The notes under the pieces are model-generated. The model was not told where the DNA came from. It ran no database searches and was given only the letters and a program-made list of their open reading frames with translations. From Limnoperna fortunei (Eukaryota; Mollusca; Bivalvia; Mytilida; Modiolidae): a stretch of DNA of 64,000 bases. A program made the position numbers and the translations under genes. Positions 1 through 9,240 of the stretch are shown in pieces (the first letter of the stretch is position 1; every line of letters begins with the position of its first letter). The DNA lies in assembly GCA_944474755.1 (NCBI GenBank), contig OX104112.1, forward strand, positions 82,659,756 to 82,723,755. Reading direction: 5' to 3'.

Positions 1-352
1 CATGATACGAATATAATCCAAACATACGTAACACGGGCACTATGGCATGATACGAAAATAATCCAAATATACGTAACACAGGCGTTTTGACATGATACGA
101 ATATAATCCAAACATACGTAACACAGGCATTATGGCATGATAGGAAAATAATCCAAACATACGTAACACGGGCATTATGGCATGATACGAAAATAATCCA
201 AGCATACGTTACACAGGCTTTATGGCATGATACGAAAATATTCAAAACATATTTAACACAGGCATTATGGCCCGATACGAAAAAAATCCAAACAGACGTA
301 ACACAGGCATTATGGCATGCTACGAAAACCATACAAACATACGTTACACAGG
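1..352. repeat. 45-bp satellite array, about 7.8 copies
   Basis: Units start at about 1, 46, 91, 136, 181, 226, 271 and 316. Each begins with CATGATACGA or a near variant and ends with a GGCATTATGG-like stretch. The array is cut by the left window edge, so its full size is unknown, and the last copy at 316-352 is degenerate and incomplete. There is no coding potential and no link to the LTR element that starts about 0.9 kb downstream. Confidence 0.93.
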
Positions 353-1286
353 GGCAGATCAAATAAATAAAAAACCTAGCGAACATGCTACAGTTGTAGT
401 TGAAATTTCAGCGTCGACAAAATAGAAGATAGAACAAATACAAACCGTTTTAATGAGAAAAATTGCGATCAAAACATGAACTTTGATCAATTATCTTTAT
501 TCTTACGGCTATCAGACAGAACTGAAACACATTAAATAACACTTGAAATAACATACGCTTGCTATAAGGTCCTATAGAAATCCTTGTGGAATTGATACCA
601 TAAAAAATGTACATTGTTATTAACAAAAATTTTATCAAGATGTGATAACATATCGCAAATAAACAAAAATACTTATTGGGGGAGGGGGAAGAAACAAAGA
701 CCAGCACGCCATTCATTGCTGTAGTATATAATAAATGAAATAAACACCTGTAATGATGGCTGGGTGTTTTTGCAGCATTTCTTGTATGATTGTCTTTTAA
801 AATCTTATGTTCGAGTTAAAATTAAAAACTACATTTTAAATGACTGATTTATGACGGAAAATTAGGTCATTTCAAATTTTTCTGTATAACTAGCAACACA
901 TACTATTTTCGATTCTACCTTTTTTTTATCTTTCTTCCTTTATTATTATAGAATTTTAATTACAAACGAGTTACTGTATTTCTATTCAAAAAGAATTGTA
1001 TATCTTACGATTGTATTGTATACGATCCTTTAATATAAGTCTTGAAATCTCGGTTGCCTTTGTTGTGTTTATCTTTGTCATATTAGATCAGAAATATTGC
1101 ATTGACTGTAAATTAAGAAGGCAGAGATTCTAAGTTGAAAACCACACATGCGCACATCAAACAAAAGCACGTCCGCATTCGGGAAATAAGTGGACAACCC
1201 CTGGTTCAAATTCTTATCCTATGAGGAATTTTGACTGTTCGATATGATATGACCACGATGGATTAATAATATTTACAAGAATATAT
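353..1286. other. non-coding spacer
   Basis: AT-rich sequence between the satellite and the first LTR. The short open frames here, such as one on the minus strand at 450-716, have the composition of random AT-rich DNA. I see no recognisable gene, repeat or RNA. Confidence 0.6.
1283..1286. repeat. Target-site duplication ATAT, left copy of element 1
   Basis: ATAT abuts the first base of the 5' LTR, and the same four bases follow the last base of the 3' LTR at 14376-14379. A 4-bp duplication suits a Ty3/gypsy integrase. The flank is itself AT-alternating (ATATAT), so chance contributes. Confidence 0.65.
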
Positions 1287-1899
1287 TGTAGAATTTTTTT
1301 AGGTAAATTATTCTGGAATTCCTGAAATTAATTAATTATTTCTTTTATTGTTTCCACAAGTATGAGAATCATAAAATAATTATCATGTTTGATTGTTTTA
1401 AGATCGTAAGTAATGTATATTTTTTTAACCTTTGAGATGTTCCCTCGATTTTGTCGTTGCAGAAATCTGCACATGTTTCGCTCATTTCCTCGAAATTTAA
1501 AGTGTGACATGTTAACTTACTTATATCCACAGATTCGTCAAGTCGTACTTATTCACAGAATCTCTCATTTCAAACTGTTTTGTTTTATTTATGGCAATAC
1601 TTTGCGATTTACTGTGTTGACAACTTCAAGTTTTCGGTCGTCTACCGCCATTTTCGATCAGCTGGTAGCCGAACGTTTTTATTGGGTGTTTATAAAATAA
1701 TTGTTAAAAATGTTATATTTTAATTGTACTGACATAATTTCTAGTTTGTCGATAATTAACTGAGAAAAATGTTATTTAAACTTATTTTTATTTAAGTACA
1801 AGATGTTTTATATAATATTGATTGATTGGTCATTGCCGTCAGTAATTTTACGCATTGCGCAAGACTGCACCAAACTGCACCAAAATTTCTTGTGCAGCA

Positions 1900-1909
1900 T
1901 ATAAAAGGG
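1900..1909 (+). promoter_or_regulatory. LTR TATA box, 5' copy
   Basis: TATAAAAGGG lies in the LTR, preceded by two direct copies of ACTGCACCA. The same box is at 13342-13351 in the 3' LTR. Transcription would start about 30 bp downstream, near 1930. A TGACGT motif lies there; it is a full TGACGTCA in the 3' LTR and TGACGTAA here. Confidence 0.75.
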
Positions 1910-2213
1910 CAAAACGCTGAAAATTGACGTAACTCTTTACTACTTTATTGAAAATTGACGTTTGGCTTATTTTTCAAAAAAGAATTTAATTTTGAAGTAA
2001 GAGAATTATTCATTGTTGAAATTTTTAATGGCAAAGTAATATTTAACAATATCTAAATTAATTTCTACTATGAAAAATTATTTATGAAGGAATTATTTTT
2101 GGATTGTGGAAAATTTTAACTCTTTCAAAAGTTATTCATTAGTATATAAGTGAAGTTATCTGATATTTATATGGCTTTTTATTTATGTTGTGTTGTGAAA
2201 ATTAGTTGTTTTT

Positions 2214-4727
2214 CAAACTTTTCAACATAAAGTTCATAAGTAAAATAATTCTGCACATATATCACCCAGGATTTGGGAGATCCAGTGTAGAAATAAACTT
2301 TTTAACATAAAGTTCATAAGATAAATAATTCTGCACATATATCACCCAGGATTTGGGAGATCCAGTGTAGAAATAAACTTTTTAACATTAAGTTCATAAG
2401 TAAAATAATTCTGCACATATATCACCCAGGATTTGGGAGATCCAGTGTAGAAATAAACTTTTCAACATAAAGTTCAATCAACTAAAATAATTCTGCACAT
2501 TTATCACCCAGGATTTGGGAGATCCAGTGTAGAAATAAACTTTTCAAGATAAAGTTCATAACTAAAATAATTCTGCACATATATCACCCAGGATTTGGGA
2601 GATCCAGTGTAGAAATAAACTTTTAAACATAAAGTTCATTTAACTAAAATAATTCTGCACATATATCACCCAGGATTTGGGAGATCCAGTGTAGAAATAA
2701 ACTTTTCAAGATAAAGTTCATAACTAAAATAATTCTGCACATATATCACCCAGGATTTGGGAGATCCAGTGTAGAAATAAACTTTTAAACATAAAGTTCA
2801 TTTAACTAAAATAATTCTGCACATATATCACCCAGGATTTGGGAGATCCAGTGTAGAAATAAACTTTTCAAGATAAAGTTCATAACTAAAATAATTCTGC
2901 ACATATATCACCCAGGATTTGGGAGATCCAGTGTAGAAATAAACTTTTAAACATAAAGTTCATTTAACTAAAATAATTCTGCACATATATCACCCAGGAT
3001 TTGGGAGATCCAGTGTAGAAATAAACTTTTCAACATAAAGTTCAATCAACTAAAATAATTCTGCACATTTATCACCCAGGATTTGGGAGATCCAGTGTAG
3101 AAATAAACTTTTCAAGATAAAGTTCATAACTAAAATAATTCTGCACATATATCACCCAGGATTTGGGAGATCCAGTGTAGAAATAAACTTTTAAACATAA
3201 AGTTCATTTAACTAAAATAATTCTGCACATATATCACCCAGGATTTGGGAGATCCAGTGTAGAAATAAACTTTTCAAGATAAAGTTCATAACTAAAATAA
3301 TCCTGCACATATATCACCCAGGATTTGGGAGATCCAGTGTAGAAATAAACTTTTAAACATAAAGTTCATTTAACTAAAATAATTCTGCACATATATCACC
3401 CAGGATTTGGGAGATCCAGTGTAGAAATAAACTTTTAAACATAAAGTTCATTTAACTAAAATAATTCTGCACATATATCACCCAGGATTTGGGAGATCCA
3501 GTGTAGAAATAAACTTTTTAACATAAAGTTCATAACAAAAATAATTCTGCACATATATCACCCAGGATTTGGGAGATCCAGTGTAGAAATAAACTTTTAA
3601 ACATAAAGTTCATTTAACTAAAATAATTCTGCACATATATCACCCAGGATTTGGGAGATCCAGTGTAGAAATAAACTTTTAAACATAAAGTTCATTTAAC
3701 TAAAATAATTCTGCACATATATCACCCAGGATTTGGGAGATCCAGTGTAGAAATAAACTTTTTAACATAAAGTTCATTTAACTAAAATAATTCTGCACAT
3801 ATATCACCCAGGATTTGGGAGATCCAGTGTAGAAATAAACTTTTAAACATAAAGTTCATTTAACTAAAATAATTCTGCACATATATCACCCAGGATTTGG
3901 GAGACCCAGTGTAGAAATAAACTTTTTAACATAAAGTTCATAACTAAAATAATTCTGCACATATATCGCCCATGATTTGGGAGATCCAGTGTAGAAATAA
4001 ACTTTTAAACATAAAGTTCATTTAACTAAAATAATTCTGCACATATATCACCCAGGATTTGGGAGATCCAGTGTAGAAATAAACTTTTAAACATAAAGTT
4101 CATTTAACTAAAATAATTCTGCACATATATCACCCAGGATTTGGGAGATCCAGTGTAGAAATAAACTTTTCAACATAAAGTTCATAACTAAAACAATTCT
4201 GCACATATATCACACAGGATTTGGGAGATCCAGTGTAGAAATAAACTTTTCAACATAAAGTTCATTATTCTGCACACATATCACCCAGGATTTGATCCAG
4301 TGTAGAAATAAACTTTTATCTTTCAACATAAAGTAATGAAATAGAAACAAAGTTTAGTAAATATTTTATTTTAATAATTGACATATATCACCCAGGATTC
4401 GGGAGATCCAGTGTAGAAATAAACTTTTAAACATAAAGTTCATTTAACTAAAATAATTCTGCACATATATCACCCAGGATTTGGGAGATCCAGTGTAGAA
4501 ATAAACTTTTCAACATAAAGTTCATAACTAAAACAATTCTGCACATATATCACCCAGGATTTGGGAGATCAGTGTAGAAATAAACTTTTCAACATAAAGT
4601 TCATTATTCTGCACACATATCACCCAGGATTTGATCCAGTGTAGAAATAAACTTTTATCTTTCAACATAAAGTAATGAAATAGAAACAAAGTTTAGTAAA
4701 TATTTTATTTTAATAATTGACATATAA
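2214..4727 (+). repeat. LTR-internal tandem array, about 30 units of ~80 bp
   Basis: Units of 78-82 bp contain the core CACCCAGGATTTGGGAGATC followed by CAGTGTAGAAATAAAC. Two spacer variants, CATAACTAAA and CATTTAACTAAA, alternate over part of the array and give a ~162-bp higher-order period. Two short units (about 4260-4310 and 4600-4650) are each followed by the same ~70-bp AT-rich block (4313-4385 and 4653-4727), marking a ~340-bp segmental duplication. The array lies between the TATA box and the polyadenylation signal, so it would be transcribed into the leader RNA. Confidence 0.95.
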
Positions 4728-4807
4728 TGATATAAGGAAGCATTCCTATTAATCAAGGCTTGTATTAATCAAGGCTTTGAAGGGTAAATAACACAACACA
4801 ACAAAAC

Positions 4808-4813
4808 AATAAA
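4808..4813 (+). terminator. LTR polyadenylation signal, 5' copy
   Basis: AATAAA is downstream of the array and 325 bp before the LTR end, and is conserved at 14045-14050 in the 3' LTR. In an LTR element the 3' copy would be the one used for 3' end formation. Confidence 0.6.
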
Positions 4814-5145
4814 ATTGTATTTATACTTTATTATAAGTGTATCTGGAGAAATAGACACTATTTTACATTATTCACATATCCTGTAAGAGCTCAGGATCAG
4901 AATAGTTGCATACATAGTACATTTGATGTTGTTAACATAATGCCAAATAAATATTATATTTAATCTTACTGGCTTGCTGAGTTTTCCCCAACTGAACCTA
5001 TTCTTAGTCTCAATACAAAATGACCAAGTACCAATTCTAAGGTTTAAAATTAACTATAAAGTATACTGTTTGAAACATATCTGTTTGGCTTTTGTCAAAG
5101 AATTGTTTAATAGAAGTTCCCTTCACCAGCTCGCTACATAAATTT

Positions 5146-5163
5146 TGGCATCCTCGGCGGGAT
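5146..5163 (+). other. Primer-binding-site candidate
   Basis: The sequence starts with TGG, the complement of a tRNA CCA end, and is followed by GC-rich CATCCTCGGCGGGAT in an otherwise AT-rich leader. It lies 7 nt after the LTR end. Element 2 has a comparable TGG plus CTCCGGCGAGAT stretch near 21055. I could not assign the priming tRNA from memory. Confidence 0.5.
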
Positions 5164-5245
5164 CCAGTTAAAGATTAAATCTACTTGGGTCCAGAGATAC
5201 GAACCTTTTGGAAGTGAATAAACAGTAGCAGTCACCACTAAACCA

Positions 5246-6949
5246 ATGTATATGACAAGAAAGCAAAATGATGAAACCGACATTGTTACAGGGGAAAGTG
5301 AAGAATATGAAACAGGACACACTGAAGATTCGGACATTGAAGAAGCTGAACAAAATACTGGTACAGATCATAATCCTAATGTAACAGAAGCTGAAGATGA
5401 AGATGAGGCCAATGACACAATGGTATTGAGACCAAAACCTAGGAGGAAACTATGTTCCCCTCAACGACCAAAAATACCTAAATACCGGAGACCAAGAGTA
5501 GTTGAAACTGAGGCCACAATACACCACCAAACTGCCTCAGGGGATCAGGCAGGATTATATGGGATGCTAAAGACAGCAATACAAGAAATGACCAGCCAAG
5601 TAGTGGCTGCAGTACAGACAGCTTTCGGAAGCCTGAAAGGGACTACTCCAGAAAAGAATGACAGACCCAAGATCGCAGACACTCTAGTAACTGAAAGAAA
5701 AGGAAAACAGAAAGCCAAACCATCCATGCAAAGAAAGAAATATCAGTCACATGAAGAATCATATTCATCTTCCTCAGAGGACAATACTGATGTTGAAGAC
5801 TTTTATTCAGACAGCTTACATACTAGTGAGATAGTAGAATCAAAGCCCCATCATCGTAATAGCAATACACTTGCTAAATTACCAGCTTTTACTGCCAAGG
5901 AAAAGTGGGAGGTATGGATTAAACGTTTTGAAGCTGTAGCCTGTTTAAACTCCTGGAATGAAACTCGTAAGCTACAGGAGCTGATACCAAGACTCCAGGG
6001 AATTGCTGGAGACTTTGCATTTGACCAGTTACCAGAAAGGACTTTAAACAGTTACTCAAAGTTAACAAAAGAGCTTCAAAACAGATTTGGAATCCTGGAA
6101 AATAAGAAAAATTATAGAGTCCAGTTTAACAGGAGGAACCAGAAAACAGGGGAGACCACTGAAACTTTTGCAGCAGAATTAAAGCGCATATACGACAAGG
6201 CTTATCCAGACCGAGAACAAAACATAAGGCAAGAAGACCTCCTTCAAAGATTTTTGATGGGACTGGAGGACAATAAAGCCAGAATTCATGTTGAGCTCAC
6301 TAAGGACCCCAAAACAATAGAGGAAGCTGTTCAGGAGGTGATTAATTACATAGAAACAACCAGAGACCCTAAATTGGAAGATTCTTGGACCAGACACTCA
6401 AAGAGACCAGTTAGACAAGTCAAGAATGAAAGCTCTGAAAAATCTCAACACCTGGGAAACAAAGGGAAACTAAATGGCAAAAAGCATCAAGATAACATTT
6501 GTAAAGATTTAAAGACACACAAAGATGAATCCACTGACTTGCTCACCGTGAATAAGAATGAACTGAGGAAAATGTTTAAACAGATGTATGATGAACAGAA
6601 AAATCTAGAGAGAATGCAAAATCCACATTACCAAGGGGGGAGGAATTTTAATCAGCCATTTCCTAGAAGTGATGGGCAATTTAGAAATGATGGAAAACTA
6701 AGAGAAAAAGCAGCAAATACTCATACTGACCATCCTGCAAAAAGTTCAGGAAATAGCTGCATGATATGCTACTACTGTGGACAACCTGGTCACTATGCCA
6801 GGCATTGTTACAGTAATCCCAATAGACAATCTGACAGGACATCTGTAGGCCAAAGCAAACAGACATCCAAATGCAATGATAAATCTGAGCACACAACTGC
6901 AAATTCAACAAAACTTTTTGAGCAATCTCCAGGATATGCTTTAAACTAG
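5246..6949 (+). CDS. gag: Gag polyprotein of element 1
   Basis: A 567-residue Gag that would form the virus-like particle and package the RNA in the cytoplasm. An acidic, disordered N-terminal region (residues 1-65) is followed by a basic and Ser-rich stretch to about 200. A retrotransposon Gag capsid-type region at about 205-385 includes AKEKWEVWIKRFEA and a DLLQRFLMGL-type helix. A basic, Asn/Gln-rich tail follows. A CCHC zinc knuckle is intact: C508-x2-C511-x4-H516-x4-C521. The ATG at 5246 is the first of two close ATGs (codons 1 and 3) and lies 108 nt after the LTR. The stop directly follows the TTTAAAC slippery site that feeds the pol frame. No stop or frameshift is visible, so this copy's Gag may still be translatable. 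Confidence 0.93.
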   Translation: MYMTRKQNDETDIVTGESEEYETGHTEDSDIEEAEQNTGTDHNPNVTEAEDEDEANDTMVLRPKPRRKLCSPQRPKIPKYRRPRVVETEATIHHQTASGDQAGLYGMLKTAIQEMTSQVVAAVQTAFGSLKGTTPEKNDRPKIADTLVTERKGKQKAKPSMQRKKYQSHEESYSSSSEDNTDVEDFYSDSLHTSEIVESKPHHRNSNTLAKLPAFTAKEKWEVWIKRFEAVACLNSWNETRKLQELIPRLQGIAGDFAFDQLPERTLNSYSKLTKELQNRFGILENKKNYRVQFNRRNQKTGETTETFAAELKRIYDKAYPDREQNIRQEDLLQRFLMGLEDNKARIHVELTKDPKTIEEAVQEVINYIETTRDPKLEDSWTRHSKRPVRQVKNESSEKSQHLGNKGKLNGKKHQDNICKDLKTHKDESTDLLTVNKNELRKMFKQMYDEQKNLERMQNPHYQGGRNFNQPFPRSDGQFRNDGKLREKAANTHTDHPAKSSGNSCMICYYCGQPGHYARHCYSNPNRQSDRTSVGQSKQTSKCNDKSEHTTANSTKLFEQSPGYALN

Positions 6950-7004
6950 AAAGGGTTAGCTCTGCTGACCGAGAGATAACCCATTTTTTTCAGGACAAAG
7001 GTCA
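6940..7004 (+). promoter_or_regulatory. -1 programmed frameshift signal with predicted pseudoknot
   Basis: The heptamer T-TTA-AAC at 6940-6946 is in register with gag codons and abuts the gag stop TAG (6947-6949). After a 6-nt spacer (6947-6952), a stem pairs 6953-6963 with 6972-6982: six pairs (GGGTTA with TAACCC), one G/A mismatch, then four pairs (CTCT with AGAG). Loop bases 6966-6970 (TGACC) are complementary to 7000-7004 (GGTCA), allowing an H-type pseudoknot. The pol frame is the -1 frame and is open from 6922. The folding is read by eye, not computed. Confidence 0.88.
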
Positions 7005-9240
7005 CTATTTGATTGCAGAGAATGTCCCAACCAGCAGCATTAATTCAGTGGAATTTAATGAGAAATTTAAAGAAAAGGCAGAAAATAATTTATGTCCATC
7101 CCAGGTTATGGAGGACACAGCTTGTTCAGTAAACCGTGACGACGGTGGAGAACAAGAATTATCTAGCCATCAAGTAATTGGACGTCAAGTACTTCGTAAT
7201 GATGGAGTTTATGTCACTGGACTGGTTCAAGGTTTTGAAGTAAATTTTACAATAGACACAGGGGCTGCCCGAACTGTATTATCAAAGCAGGCTTATAAGA
7301 AGATTTCCATGTCCAAACGACCAAACTTGGAGAAGTCCAATACTTTGGCTAGTGCTGATGGCAAACCCCTAGAAGAGTTAGGGAAAGCCATTTTTCAAGT
7401 AAATTTAGGAGATTTGGAGTTTAAAGTAGAGTTAATTGTTGCTAATATTGAGGATGAGGCCTTATTAGGTTTAGATATTTTAATGAAGGCAGAATGGGGA
7501 CCTGCTGACTTAAGGTTAAGTAATGGGATTATGCTGCTGGGTGGAACAACCATTCAATGTACCAAAACTTGCCAAGCTGAAAAACTTAGGAAAATTCGTG
7601 TTGCAGACAATATTGAGATACCTCCCAGAAGTGAGATAGTTATTGATGTTTTTGTAGATAGATTTGACGATGATTCCTTCGACCAACCATACAATTTTAT
7701 TTTGGAACCTAACGATGACCTTGTACAGATATTTCCTGTTGTTATGGCCCCTACTGTTGTAGACATCAGTAAAGATGTCACATCTAAAGTACGTATTATG
7801 AACCCCTTTGACCAAGAATATGTTTTAAAGCAAGACACTGTACTTGGGAATGCAGAACTACTTGAAAGAGAGCCTTTGTTATTGATGGAATTTGAAGATG
7901 AAGAAGAGTTAGAGAACTATGAACCTGTAAGAAGAATAAAATTTCTTGAAACTGGAAATCCAATCACCTGGGAAACAAACATTGGAGTCATTAGAAATAT
8001 ATCCAAAAGGGGAACAGCTGATGGTGGAAAAAGTGGAATAGTACCAGAACATTTAGTAGATATGTATACAGAGGCTGTGCAGGGCTGTAAACCAGAAGAA
8101 CACATAAAAATAGCAGAACTTTTAAATAAATTTTCAAATACCTTTTCCAAGAATGACAATGACCTTGGCCTGACAAAACTCCTTGAACACAGCATAGAAA
8201 CAGGCGACGCTAAACCAATAAAACAACCACCACGTAGAGTACCGATAGCATTTGCATCCGAAGAAAAGAAAATTATTACACAAATGCAGGAACAAGGTAT
8301 CATTCGGAAATCCAGTTCTCCATGGTCTAGCCCATTAGTTTTAGTTGTTAAGAAGAATGGAAAAGTTAGACCTTGTGTAGATTATAGACGATTAAATGCT
8401 GTAACCATAAAAGATGCTTTCCCCCTTCCCAGAATTCAGGATTGTCTTGATACCGTAGCTGGATCAACCTTTTTTAGTACTTTCGATTTAACTAGTGGGT
8501 ATCATCAAATTCCAGTTAAAGCAGAAGATATACCCAAGACAGCATTTGTTACCAAGTACGGTCTTTTTGAATTCCTGACAATGCCTTTTGGTGTTTGTAA
8601 TGGACCCCCTAGTTGCCAGCGTCTAATGGAACTAGTTTTAAATGGCTTGCAATGGCAGATATGTTTGATTTATCTGGATGATATTATTGTATTTAGCAAT
8701 AACTTTGATGACCACATTGTAAGACTAGAATTAATTCTGGAGAGATTGTCTAAAGCAGGATTAAAGTTGAAACCTGAGAAGTGTCAATTATTTAAACCAG
8801 AAGTTGCTTTTCTTGGACATTTAGTGTCTAGTAAAGGCATACAACCCAACCCAGACAATGTTGTAAAAATTTTATCTTGGCCACCCCCTAAGACTGTTAC
8901 AGAAGTAAGACAAATCCTTGGAATGGGAAGTTACTACAGACGTTTTATCAAAAATTTCTCTGCCTTAGTGAAACCGCTAACAGAATTGACAAAGAAGGAT
9001 AATAATTTTAACTGGACTCCAGAATGTCAGTCAGCCTTTGAAAGTTTAAAACAAGCATTTATTGGAACAGATATCATGGGTTTTCCAAAAGATGATGGTG
9101 AATTCTATCTGGATACAGATGCCTGTGATACTGCAATAGGTGCAGTTCTAAGTCAAGTTCAGGACGGACGTATGAGAGTTATTGCATATGGTAGCCGTAC
9201 GCAGAATGTAATTACTGTATCACTGATAAAGAACTTTTAG
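6940..9240 (+). CDS. pol: Pol of element 1, protease and reverse transcriptase part
   Basis: This part would be made as a Gag-Pol fusion by -1 frameshifting at 6940; no ATG is needed, and the frame is open from 6922. It carries a retropepsin-type aspartic protease with the active-site motif DTGA (Asp codon at 7255) and a later ALLGLDIL strand. A Ty3-type reverse transcriptase follows, with KNGKVRPCVDYRRLN, FDLTSGYHQI, a MPFG motif and the catalytic YLDD at 8671-8682. RNase H begins with FYLDTDACDTAIGAVLS. The frame then runs into a stop at 9240, while homology continues in the +2 frame (mod 0), so an indel lies at about 9195-9210. The enzyme would copy the element's RNA into DNA inside the particle. 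The lesion removes most of RNase H and all of integrase from this reading. Confidence 0.92.
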   Translation, partial: FKLERVSSADREITHFFQDKGHYLIAENVPTSSINSVEFNEKFKEKAENNLCPSQVMEDTACSVNRDDGGEQELSSHQVIGRQVLRNDGVYVTGLVQGFEVNFTIDTGAARTVLSKQAYKKISMSKRPNLEKSNTLASADGKPLEELGKAIFQVNLGDLEFKVELIVANIEDEALLGLDILMKAEWGPADLRLSNGIMLLGGTTIQCTKTCQAEKLRKIRVADNIEIPPRSEIVIDVFVDRFDDDSFDQPYNFILEPNDDLVQIFPVVMAPTVVDISKDVTSKVRIMNPFDQEYVLKQDTVLGNAELLEREPLLLMEFEDEEELENYEPVRRIKFLETGNPITWETNIGVIRNISKRGTADGGKSGIVPEHLVDMYTEAVQGCKPEEHIKIAELLNKFSNTFSKNDNDLGLTKLLEHSIETGDAKPIKQPPRRVPIAFASEEKKIITQMQEQGIIRKSSSPWSSPLVLVVKKNGKVRPCVDYRRLNAVTIKDAFPLPRIQDCLDTVAGSTFFSTFDLTSGYHQIPVKAEDIPKTAFVTKYGLFEFLTMPFGVCNGPPSCQRLMELVLNGLQWQICLIYLDDIIVFSNNFDDHIVRLELILERLSKAGLKLKPEKCQLFKPEVAFLGHLVSSKGIQPNPDNVVKILSWPPPKTVTEVRQILGMGSYYRRFIKNFSALVKPLTELTKKDNNFNWTPECQSAFESLKQAFIGTDIMGFPKDDGEFYLDTDACDTAIGAVLSQVQDGRMRVIAYGSRTQNVITVSLIKNF

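Larger units (their letters stand above)
1287..5138 (+). repeat. 5' LTR of element 1, tandem-repeat expanded
   Basis: It is 3852 bp long, against 1723 bp for the 3' LTR at 12653-14375. The first nine bases match the 3' copy, but about 76 bases just inside the start are missing. The segment 1301-2213 then matches 12743-13657 with about ten differences visible by eye. It continues into about 30 copies of an ~80-bp repeat (four in the 3' LTR) and ends with about 350 bp matching 14025-14375 almost perfectly. Open frames in this segment, such as 1413-1700, recur in the 3' LTR only because the LTR is repeated. They are not genes. Confidence 0.95.

Noticed and set aside
1413..1700. 95-codon open frame, repeated almost identically at 12855-13142
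   Set aside because: It lies inside the LTR upstream of the TATA box and recurs only because the LTR is duplicated. It has no recognisable motif.
2214..4727. Regular array that could suggest a CRISPR
   Set aside because: There are no unique spacers: the whole ~80-bp unit repeats, inside an LTR of a eukaryotic element.
2214..4727. Hammerhead-ribozyme tandem repeats, known from bivalve retroelements
   Set aside because: I looked for the conserved CTGATGA and GAAA core pair in the units and did not find it.
7516..8303. Minus-strand open frames of up to 128 codons opposite pol
   Set aside because: They are antisense shadows of a well-supported pol frame and carry no motif.
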